Source of the DNA: JALYIM01 sp040003205
GTDB lineage: Bacteria; Acidobacteriota; Terriglobia; Terriglobales; Acidobacteriaceae
DNA length: 5,300 bases
Assembly: GCA_040003205.1 (NCBI GenBank)
Contig: JBDUDA010000215.1
Location: 1-5,300, forward strand
Reading direction: 5' to 3'
The notes under the pieces were generated by a model, which saw only the letters and a program-made list of their open reading frames with translations, did no database searches and was not told the origin of the DNA. The translations under genes were made by a program, and so were the position numbers. Numbering within the stretch: the stretch's first letter is position 1; every line of letters starts with the position of its first letter. Of this stretch, positions 1 to 5,300 are shown piece after piece.

Positions 1-660
1 TGTAGAGTCCGCAGCTCCATTATTCGAGCGGGACGATGCCTGCGCCTCTTTTGCAATTTCTCCCCACGGAACTTCGTGTTTATGGTCCTCGAAATGATTC
101 TTACTGCGCTCCGCCCAACGGAGAGTTAGCTCCATCGAAGTGCGCATCCGCTCACGGTCCGCCGGATGCTCGGTGCATTCATCGAACGCCATAATGATGT
201 CGGCGCCCAGGCCGATCTGAGCCTCCATCGCGCTCTCAGGACTGAAGAAGTGCGATGAACCGTCCAAGTGAGAGCGGAACGTCACGCCTTCTTCGGATAC
301 TTTTCGCAGCTCGCTCAAGCTGAATACCTGAAATCCGCCAGAGTCGGTAAGAATCGCCCGCGGCCACGACATGAAGCGATGCAATCCGCCGAGCTTGCGG
401 ACCTGTTCCACGCCCGGTCGCAGATATAAGTGATAGGTGTTTCCCAACAGAATCTGCACGCCTAGGTCTTCCAGTAAGTCTTGCGACACTCCCTTCACTG
501 AGGCTAACGTCCCCACCGGCATAAACACGGGAGTTTCGACCTCGCCGTGGGGAGTAAGCAGGCGTCCGGCCCGGGCCGAGCCAGATTCAGCTTCGATCTT
601 GAATTCCAGAGACACTGCTGGGATTGTAGCAATGGGGAAACGCGGTACAGACCGCGACAT
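1..660 (-). CDS. tgt: Queuine/preQ1 tRNA-guanine ribosyltransferase, N-terminal part (partial at left edge)
   Basis: This enzyme exchanges the wobble guanine of GU(N)-anticodon tRNAs (Asp, Asn, His, Tyr) for preQ1 in bacteria; it is a cytosolic TIM-barrel protein. The first 220 residues are visible and the frame is open to base 1. Family hallmarks seen: SGSARAGRLLTPHGEVETPVFMPVGT (about residues 26-51, written here only to identify it), GNTYHLYLRPG (73-83), DSGGFQVFSL (106-115, bases 328-345 for DSGGFQ) and MAFDECTEHPA (157-167). Asp106, Asp160 and Cys162 align, with a constant +4 offset, with the substrate-pocket residues Asp102, Asp156 and Cys158 of the Zymomonas enzyme. The catalytic nucleophile Asp and the Zn site lie beyond the window. 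The ATG at 660 was chosen; it gives about 15 residues more than typical, and a GTG at codon 16 (615) is an alternative. Neither has a clear Shine-Dalgarno. The gene starts 7 bases after the ATPase stop codon, so co-transcription is likely. After residue about 185 the sequence departs from the usual family pattern. Confidence 0.95.
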   Translation of the reverse strand, partial: MSRSVPRFPIATIPAVSLEFKIEAESGSARAGRLLTPHGEVETPVFMPVGTLASVKGVSQDLLEDLGVQILLGNTYHLYLRPGVEQVRKLGGLHRFMSWPRAILTDSGGFQVFSLSELRKVSEEGVTFRSHLDGSSHFFSPESAMEAQIGLGADIIMAFDECTEHPADRERMRTSMELTLRWAERSKNHFEDHKHEVPWGEIAKEAQASSRSNNGAADST

Positions 661-667
661 CTTATTT

Positions 668-1804
668 CTATTTTGCGTTCACGAACTCCGCCAGTGGAAC
701 AACCTCAACCTTCTTTCCCAACGAATAAGCCTTATCGCCCGGATACAAAACGTACAGCCGATCGAGCTTGAGGTCATGCAGGGCGATCCGCATGGAGGGA
801 GTCAGTACGGGCGCATCTGCACGTTTGCACTCAACCCCGATGCGACGTCCGCCTTTGAAAAGCAGAAGGTCGAGCTCGGCGCCGTTGTGCGTTGCCCAGT
901 AATAAACTTCGTCAGCGCGAAAAGACTTGATCACTTCCTCCACGGCATAGCCTTCCCAGGAGGCCCCCACCTTCGGATGAAACTCCAGATCGCGATGATT
1001 GCCGATGCCCAGCAGAGCATGCAGAAGTCCGCTATCGCGTACGTACACCTTGGGGGCCTTTACCTGCCGCTTGCCGAGGTTTTCAAACCAGGGCGGCAGT
1101 TGCCGCAGCATAAAGACACCGGTCATCAAATCAAGATAGCTGCGAACCGTCGGCTCGGTTACGGCCAGTGCGCGCGCCAATTCGGAGGAGTTCCAAATCT
1201 GCCCATGGTAATGAGCGACCATGTTCCAGAAACGCTGCAAAGCGGTCGCTGGAATTGTGACGCCCAACTGGGGCAGGTCGCGTTCCAGAAATGTCTGCAA
1301 AAACTGGTGCCGCCAAGCGAGCGAACTCGCTTCTGTTCGAGGGGTATAGGAGAGGGGAAAACCGCCTCGCAGCCAATGACGACCCTGCGCGGCTGCGCCC
1401 AGGTCGGCCAGCCGGAAACCTTCCAGTGGAACGGTTTCGATGCGTCCAGCGAGCGATTCGGAAGATTGCCGCAGCAAATCAGGCGAAGCGCTTCCGAGGA
1501 TCAGAAAGCGCGCGGGAAGAGGCTTGCGATCGGCCAAAACACGCAACAAGGGAAACAGATCGGGACGGCGCTGAATTTCGTCAATCACCACCAGCTTCTT
1601 AAGCGGGCGTAAAGCCGTATTGGGTTCGGTAAGCCGGGCGAGACTCTGGGGATCTTCCAGATCAAAGTAGTTAACCGAATTGGCCGGCACAAACTGGCGC
1701 GCCAGCGTCGTCTTACCGCACTGCCGTGGGCCCAGAAGCGCCACCACCCGGCTGCGCTTCAAGGCGGCTTTTATGCGCGCAATATCTGTGGCGCGTATGA
1801 TCAC
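668..1804 (-). CDS. AAA_14/DUF4143 family ATPase (COG1373-type), function unknown
   Basis: This is a 378-residue protein of the AAA_14 plus DUF4143 architecture, whose cellular role is not established. Numbering from GTG 1804: Walker A GPRQCGKTT (25-33, Lys31), Walker B LVVIDEIQ (71-78, Asp75-Glu76), a sensor-1-like ILGSAS (102-107), the family signature GRIETVPLEGF (120-130) and ERDLPQLG (174-181). A winged-helix-like stretch runs from about 206 to 236. The C-terminal half has KVYVRDSGLLHALLG (252-266) and a PD-(D/E)XK-like core: GAELDLLLF with Asp312, then GVECK with Glu325 and Lys327. The motif is intact, so nuclease-type chemistry or DNA binding is possible but unproven. Length is normal for the family and there is no signal peptide or membrane segment. 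A TTG at 1840 extends the frame by 12 residues, but those codons lie inside a palindrome and the -35 box. GTG 1804 instead gives the usual MIIR-like start. The gene sits 100 bases after thrS and 7 bases before tgt. Confidence 0.9.
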   Translation of the reverse strand: MIIRATDIARIKAALKRSRVVALLGPRQCGKTTLARQFVPANSVNYFDLEDPQSLARLTEPNTALRPLKKLVVIDEIQRRPDLFPLLRVLADRKPLPARFLILGSASPDLLRQSSESLAGRIETVPLEGFRLADLGAAAQGRHWLRGGFPLSYTPRTEASSLAWRHQFLQTFLERDLPQLGVTIPATALQRFWNMVAHYHGQIWNSSELARALAVTEPTVRSYLDLMTGVFMLRQLPPWFENLGKRQVKAPKVYVRDSGLLHALLGIGNHRDLEFHPKVGASWEGYAVEEVIKSFRADEVYYWATHNGAELDLLLFKGGRRIGVECKRADAPVLTPSMRIALHDLKLDRLYVLYPGDKAYSLGKKVEVVPLAEFVNAK

Positions 1805-1811
1805 AGCAAAA

Positions 1812-1840
1812 AATGTACACCATGAAAATTGAAAGGTCAA
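1812..1840 (-). promoter_or_regulatory. Predicted sigma70-type promoter of the AAA_14/DUF4143 gene
   Basis: On the minus strand TTGACC (1840-1835, five of six matches to TTGACA) is separated by exactly 17 bases from TACATT (1817-1812, four of six matches to TATAAT). A start of transcription 6-8 bases further on would fall at about 1806-1804, at the GTG start codon (1804-1802), so the message would be leaderless or nearly so. This agrees with the absence of a Shine-Dalgarno sequence. The -35 box begins in the palindrome loop and the spacer is its second arm. Predicted by inspection only. Confidence 0.5.
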
Positions 1841-1857
1841 CTTTCAATTTTCATGGT
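1819..1857. repeat. Perfect 17-bp inverted repeat, 5-base loop; candidate operator
   Basis: The left arm ACCATGAAAATTGAAAG (1819-1835) and the right arm CTTTCAATTTTCATGGT (1841-1857) are exact reverse complements around GTCAA (1836-1840). The symmetry breaks immediately outside the arms (C1818 against A1858). A perfect 17-bp match in a 100-base gap is far beyond chance. The repeat overlaps the predicted -35 box and spacer of the ATPase promoter, so a dimeric repressor could act here. It could also work as an RNA hairpin at the end of the thrS transcript. Each arm contains ATGAAAATTGAAAG, but the resulting reading frames are trivial (five codons on the minus strand). Confidence 0.9.
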
Positions 1858-1904
1858 ACTAAAATAGGTCTTATCTGGGGCGATAACGAGTAGCCGGAAG
1901 TTGG

Positions 1905-3854
1905 CTATGACAGCTGTGGCGCTTTTTCTGCCAGCAATTTAGTAATCTTCGCCACAAATTCCTCCACCGCCATGTCTTCGGTTTTCTCTTTTCCGCGGGT
2001 GCGGATATTCACTCGTCCGGCTTCCGCTTCCTTGTCGCCAACGATCAACAAAAACGGCACCTTCTGCATGGCATGCTCGCGGATTTTCGCGTTCATCTTT
2101 TCATTGCGAGCATCCACATCAACTCGCACGCCGGCGGCTTTCAGTTGCTGTGCAACTTTGTTTGCGTACTCCGCATGCCGCTCAGCGATTGGGATCAACA
2201 CCGCCTGCACCGGAGCCAGCCATACCGGGAACGCTCCCGCGTAATGCTCGATCAATACTCCAAAGAACCGTTCGATGGATCCATACAGCGCGCGATGCAC
2301 CATTAACGGCTGTTTGCGGGAGCCATCTTCGGCGACATATTCCAAATCAAACCGCTGGGGCAGATTGAAATCGAACTGCACGGTGGAAAGTTGCCACAGG
2401 CGTCCGATTGCATCCACCAGCTTGATGTCAATCTTCGGACCGTAAAATGCTGCCTCTCCCGGCATAGTCTTGTAATCAATATTCCGGCGCTTCAGCACAT
2501 TTTCCAGTGAGCGCGTCGCCAGGTTCCATTGCTCTTCACTGCCCACAAAATTCGCGCGGTCCTCCGGATTCCAGGTTGAAAGTTCGGTCTGAAACTTGTC
2601 GAAGCCGAAATCCTTGAGAACATCCAGGGCGAAGTCGAGACAAGCTTCGACTTCACTTTCGATCTGCTCCGGAGTACAGAAAATATGCGCGTCATCCTGA
2701 GTGAATCCGCGTACCCGTAACAGGCCGTGCATCACGCCCGAGCGTTCGTAGCGATACACCGTGCCGAGCTCGCCCAGCCGCACCGGAAGATCGCGATAAG
2801 ACTTCAGTCCATCTTTATAAATAAGAATGTGGAACGGACAATTCATCGGCTTAAGCCGGTATTCGGCGTCGTCAAGCTCCATCACGTCGAACATATTTTC
2901 CGCATAATAGCCTTCGTGTCCCGAAGTTTGCCAGAGCTGCCGCCGCGCCACGTGCGGAGTGTAGACAAGCGAATAGCCTCGCTTGATGTACTCCGAGCGC
3001 ATCCAGTCTTCCATCTCTTTGCGAATAATTCCGCCCTTGGGATGCCAGAAGATCAACCCCGGCCCCGCCAGCTCCTGAATAGAAAAAAGATCGAGCTGCT
3101 TGCCAAGTACGCGATGGTCGCGCTTCTTGGCCTCTTCGATGTTTTTCAGATACTCATCGAGGTCTTTCTTCGAAAAGAAAGACGTGCCATAAATTCGCTG
3201 AAGTTGCGGATTCTTTTCGTTCCCAAGCCAATATGCGCCCGCGATGTTCAGGAGCTTGAAAGCTTTGATCTTCCCCGTCGAAGGAATGTGCGGACCGCGA
3301 CAGAAATCAGTAAATTTTCCCGTGCGGTAGAGAGAAATCTTTTCATCGGGCTTGGTGAACTGCTCGATGAAATGGCACTTCATGAAATCCCCGTCGTTCT
3401 TAAACTCCTGCAGTCCCTGTTCGCGCGGTAGGAATTCCCGTGCATAAGGGATGTTCTGCTGCACCAGCTCCTGCATCTTCTTTTCAATCTTCTCCAGATC
3501 GTCGGGAGTAAATGGAGTGGGACGAAAGAAGTCGTAGAAGAATCCGTTCTCCGTTGCCGGGCCGTGACCGAGCTTAGTCTCCGGAAACAATTCAAGAACC
3601 GCTGCGGCGAGCAGATGAGCAGACGAATGACGATAAACCGCCAGCGCTTCGGGGTCAGTCTCCTTCAGCAGCCGCAGGTCGGCGTCTTTGTCGAGAGGAC
3701 GGGCAAGATCAATAAGATCGCCGTTGGATTTGGCGACTAAGACTGCATCGGCCAGCCGGGGACTGATGGACTTCGCAATCTCAAACGCAGTCGTGCCCTG
3801 AGGAACTTCCTTGACGCTCCCGTCCGGAAGCTTCACGTGAATCATGTCTGCCAT
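1905..3854 (-). CDS. thrS: Threonyl-tRNA synthetase
   Basis: This cytosolic class II synthetase charges tRNA-Thr with threonine using ATP. It is 649 residues long, close to the 642 of E. coli. The domains are complete. A TGS domain spans about 1-65. The editing domain has HSSAH (His76, His80) and FCRGPH (Cys185, His189), matching E. coli His73, His77, Cys182 and His186 with a constant +3 offset, so Ser-tRNA-Thr proofreading should be intact. The catalytic core carries the Zn ligands Cys339 (MNCP), His390 (DDAH) and His520 (LMVH). Motif 2 lies around RYERSGVMHG (368-377) and motif 3 around LMVHRALYGSIERF (517-530). The anticodon-binding domain spans about 545-640. ATG 3854 was chosen; ATG 3845 (codon 4) is possible, and neither has a Shine-Dalgarno. 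A promoter lies just upstream. No T-box or long operator leader fits in the short predicted leader. It is not followed by infC, as it is in many bacteria. Confidence 0.98.
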   Translation of the reverse strand: MADMIHVKLPDGSVKEVPQGTTAFEIAKSISPRLADAVLVAKSNGDLIDLARPLDKDADLRLLKETDPEALAVYRHSSAHLLAAAVLELFPETKLGHGPATENGFFYDFFRPTPFTPDDLEKIEKKMQELVQQNIPYAREFLPREQGLQEFKNDGDFMKCHFIEQFTKPDEKISLYRTGKFTDFCRGPHIPSTGKIKAFKLLNIAGAYWLGNEKNPQLQRIYGTSFFSKKDLDEYLKNIEEAKKRDHRVLGKQLDLFSIQELAGPGLIFWHPKGGIIRKEMEDWMRSEYIKRGYSLVYTPHVARRQLWQTSGHEGYYAENMFDVMELDDAEYRLKPMNCPFHILIYKDGLKSYRDLPVRLGELGTVYRYERSGVMHGLLRVRGFTQDDAHIFCTPEQIESEVEACLDFALDVLKDFGFDKFQTELSTWNPEDRANFVGSEEQWNLATRSLENVLKRRNIDYKTMPGEAAFYGPKIDIKLVDAIGRLWQLSTVQFDFNLPQRFDLEYVAEDGSRKQPLMVHRALYGSIERFFGVLIEHYAGAFPVWLAPVQAVLIPIAERHAEYANKVAQQLKAAGVRVDVDARNEKMNAKIREHAMQKVPFLLIVGDKEAEAGRVNIRTRGKEKTEDMAVEEFVAKITKLLAEKAPQLS

Positions 3855-3875
3855 ATGTGTGATGTTGAATCTTTG

Positions 3876-3904
3876 AGTTTATTGGAGCAGTTGAGGAGGG
3901 TCAA
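3876..3904 (-). promoter_or_regulatory. Predicted sigma70-type promoter of thrS
   Basis: On the minus strand TTGACC (3904-3899) is followed, after exactly 17 bases, by TAAACT (3881-3876, four of six matches to TATAAT). Transcription would start near 3869, leaving a leader of about 15 bases before the ATG at 3854. That leader has no visible Shine-Dalgarno. The -35 hexamer is identical to that of the ATPase promoter and the spacing is the same, which lends mutual support. Confidence 0.5.
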
Positions 3905-3924
3905 ACCGGGTGGCCATATGCATC

Positions 3925-4059
3925 TGTCATGTTGAGCGGAAGGAGTCGCGCAGCGACGAGTGCAGTCGAAACATCCCTATACCTTCACCGGAACCCATAG
4001 GGATACTTCGACGCAAAGAGTCATCCGCAAGCGGATGACTCTTTTTGCTCAGGATGACA
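3925..4059. repeat. Imperfect inverted-repeat intergenic element (MITE/REP-like), about 135 bp
   Basis: The ends are TGTCATGTTGAGC (3925-3937) and GCTCAGGATGACA (4047-4059), which are reverse complements at 11 of 13 positions. Inside are a 5-bp hairpin (3945-3949 with 3953-3957), a 16-base pair of arms matching at 14 of 16 (3965-3980 with 3997-4012, including a perfect ATCCCTAT/ATAGGGAT core) and a perfect 14-bp hairpin (4015-4028 with 4031-4044). No coding potential is seen. The ends resemble the TGTCATCCTGAGC repeats that I recall being scattered between genes in Acidobacteriota; that is from memory. No obvious target-site duplication flanks it. It fills most of the gap between the peptidase stop and the thrS promoter. 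Confidence 0.65.
4015..4046 (-). terminator. Strong hairpin, probable terminator of the M2 peptidase gene (possibly bidirectional)
   Basis: AAAGAGTCATCCGC (4015-4028) and GCGGATGACTCTTT (4031-4044) pair perfectly over 14 bp with a two-base gap, which in practice gives a small loop. The hairpin lies about 30 bases beyond the peptidase stop codon. In the plus direction it is followed by a run of five Ts (4042-4046). In the minus direction, the one that matters here, there are only three Ts. It forms part of the inverted-repeat element, so its terminator role may be borrowed. Confidence 0.5.
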
Positions 4060-4073
4060 CGGACGCTCAGGTG

Positions 4074-5300
4074 TTACCAGCCAACTTTCTTCCCCTTATT
4101 CTGTTCATCCAGCCACTTCTGCAACGGCGCAAAATATTCGAGGATTGCTCCCGCATCCATTTTGCGTTCCCCTCCGAGCGCCTCCAGTGCATCCGGCCAC
4201 GGACGGCTCTGCCCCATCTCAAGCATCTTGTTAAATTTCGCTCCCGCTTCTTTTGAGTTGAAGAAGGTGCAGCGATTTAGCGGGCCTTTATATCCGGCCT
4301 CGCGGCACAGCGAACGGTAAAACTGAAATTCGAGAATGTGGGCCAGGAAGTAGCGGGTGTAGGGTGTGTTGCCGGGAACGTGATACTTCGCGCCGGGGTC
4401 GAAATCCACCTCGCTTCTTACCACGGGCGGGGCAACTCCTTGATATTTCAGGCGCAACTCCCACCAGGCTTTGTTGTAATCCTGCGGCTTGATTTCTCCG
4501 GAGAAAACCTTCCAGCGCCATTGGTCAATCATCAATCCGAAGGGGAGAAATGCGACACGATCAAGCGCCTGCTTCAGCAACAGTGGAATATCCGCTTCCG
4601 GCGGCGGGATTTTCTCCAGTAATCCAACTTGCTTCAAATATTCGGGAGTAATAGCCAGAGCGATGGCATCGCCGATCGCCTCGTGGAAGCCATCATTCGC
4701 TCCGCCCTGAAAAAGTGGAGGCTGGCCTTTGTAAGCACGCTGATAAAAGTTGTGTCCAAGTTCATGGTGGACGGTGACGAAATCAATATCCCTCACTTGC
4801 AGGCAGGTTTTAATGCGCAGGTCATCGCGATTATCAATGTCCCACGCGCTGGCATGGCAAACGACGTCACGGTCCGCAGGTTTGGTGAAGAGCGAACGCT
4901 CCCAGAAAGTCTTTGGCAACGGAGCGAAGCCCATCGAAGTGAAGAACCCTTCGCCGTAGCGCACCATGCCCTTGGGATCTACGTTCTTCGCTTTCAGCAA
5001 TTCAGTTAGGTCGAAGCCTCCATTATTGTCCTGCATGCCAAGCAGCGGAAAAATGTTCCCCCACTGCTGAGCCCAGGGATTCCCCAACAGATCGGCTGGT
5101 ATCGGGCCATCGGGAGGAACGGTTTTTGCGCCGTACTGCTGCGCAAGTCGCGCGCGAACGAAAGTATGCAGCGAGAGATATAGGGGACGCACCTGCGTCC
5201 AGAGCCGCTCCAGTTCGGAGCTGAACTCTTCCGGAGTCATGTCGTAGCCCGCGCGCCACACGGCTCCGGTATCTTTGAAGCCGATTTCGCGGGCGCCCTG
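4074..5300 (-). CDS. M2 family peptidyl-dipeptidase (angiotensin-converting enzyme homologue), C-terminal part
   Basis: This zinc metallopeptidase of family M2 should release dipeptides from peptide C-termini; bacterial members are usually exported. The last 408 residues are visible, the frame is open to base 5300, and the N-terminus with any signal peptide lies outside. Numbering from the edge, the motif HELGH occupies 179-183 (bases 4752-4766) and the third zinc ligand is Glu207 in HEAIGD. That is 24 residues after the last His, exactly as in human ACE (His383, His387, Glu411). VCHASAWD places His149 at the ACE His353 position. Lys305, His307, Tyr314, Arg316 and Tyr317 keep the exact spacing of ACE Lys511, His513, Tyr520, Arg522 (chloride ligand) and Tyr523, so the active site appears complete. 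A GTG at 5261 is internal: the 13 upstream codons (QGAREIGFKDTGA) continue the family sequence. The protein ends KKVGW at TAA 4074. The following gene, thrS, has its own promoter, so the two are probably separate units. Confidence 0.95.
   Translation of the reverse strand, partial: QGAREIGFKDTGAVWRAGYDMTPEEFSSELERLWTQVRPLYLSLHTFVRARLAQQYGAKTVPPDGPIPADLLGNPWAQQWGNIFPLLGMQDNNGGFDLTELLKAKNVDPKGMVRYGEGFFTSMGFAPLPKTFWERSLFTKPADRDVVCHASAWDIDNRDDLRIKTCLQVRDIDFVTVHHELGHNFYQRAYKGQPPLFQGGANDGFHEAIGDAIALAITPEYLKQVGLLEKIPPPEADIPLLLKQALDRVAFLPFGLMIDQWRWKVFSGEIKPQDYNKAWWELRLKYQGVAPPVVRSEVDFDPGAKYHVPGNTPYTRYFLAHILEFQFYRSLCREAGYKGPLNRCTFFNSKEAGAKFNKMLEMGQSRPWPDALEALGGERKMDAGAILEYFAPLQKWLDEQNKGKKVGW

Larger units (their letters stand above)
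1808..1857 (-). terminator. Possible intrinsic terminator of thrS
   Basis: Read on the minus strand, the perfect 17-bp stem (1857-1841 with 1835-1819, 5-base loop) is followed after five bases by TTTTTT (1813-1808). It begins 47 bases after the thrS stop codon. The stem is AT-rich (5 of 17 pairs are G-C) and the U-tract is not directly adjacent, so termination may be partial. The same DNA also serves as a candidate promoter/operator for the next gene. No better terminator is visible after thrS. Confidence 0.35.

Noticed and set aside
437..1612. A 391-codon open frame on the plus strand
   Set aside because: It lies antisense to tgt and to the ATPase gene, both of which have clear family motifs. 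Its translation shows no recognisable domain and no start signal, as expected for a shadow frame in GC-rich coding DNA.
1805..1840. TTG at 1840 as the start of the ATPase
   Set aside because: The 12 extra residues are encoded by the palindrome, the -35 box and the -10 region, and the family normally begins at the MIIR-like segment, which GTG 1804 supplies.
1819..1857. CRISPR-like repeat
   Set aside because: There is a single inverted repeat with no direct copies or spacers, and no cas gene nearby.
1891..1907. TAGCC/GGCTA hairpin over the thrS stop codon as a terminator
   Set aside because: Only five base pairs with a seven-base loop and no T-tract follow it, so it is too weak to call.
2727..3431. 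A 234-codon open frame on the plus strand
   Set aside because: It is wholly antisense to the catalytic and editing domains of thrS, and its translation has no recognisable motif.
3855..4073. Small genes or an RNA gene in the gap between the peptidase and thrS
   Set aside because: The gap is explained by the hairpin element and the promoter. No tRNA-like cloverleaf or frame with a plausible start was seen.

Overview
The window looks like chromosomal DNA from a free-living bacterium. It is most likely from the Acidobacteriota (Terriglobia, Koribacter-like). This guess rests on three things: the moderately GC-rich coding sequence, a bacterial angiotensin-converting-enzyme-type M2 peptidase, and a hairpin-rich intergenic repeat whose ends resemble the TGTCATCCTGAGC repeats I recall as common in acidobacterial genomes. 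The taxon is an inference.

All four genes read on the minus strand, so transcription runs from high to low coordinates. From right to left they are: (1) the C-terminal two thirds of an M2 peptidyl-dipeptidase, cut by the right edge (4074-5300); (2) a 219-base gap holding a 135-bp imperfect inverted-repeat element with a strong hairpin, then a good sigma70-type promoter; (3) a complete threonyl-tRNA synthetase, thrS (1905-3854); (4) a 100-base gap dominated by a perfect 17-bp inverted repeat with a 5-base loop; (5) a complete AAA_14/DUF4143 ATPase of unknown function (668-1804); (6) after only 7 bases, the N-terminal half of queuine tRNA-ribosyltransferase, tgt, cut by the left edge (1-660).

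thrS and tgt are both translation-related housekeeping genes (tRNA charging and tRNA wobble-base modification). The ATPase between them belongs to a widely and patchily distributed accessory family and probably shares a transcript with tgt. The most interesting point is how its control region is packed. The inverted repeat overlaps a TTGACC-N17-TACATT promoter whose predicted start of transcription falls almost on the GTG start codon. That would give a leaderless message, with a palindromic operator covering the -35 box and spacer. The same palindrome is followed by six Ts, so it could also terminate thrS transcription. Nothing here is a CRISPR array, an RNA gene or a complete transposon.
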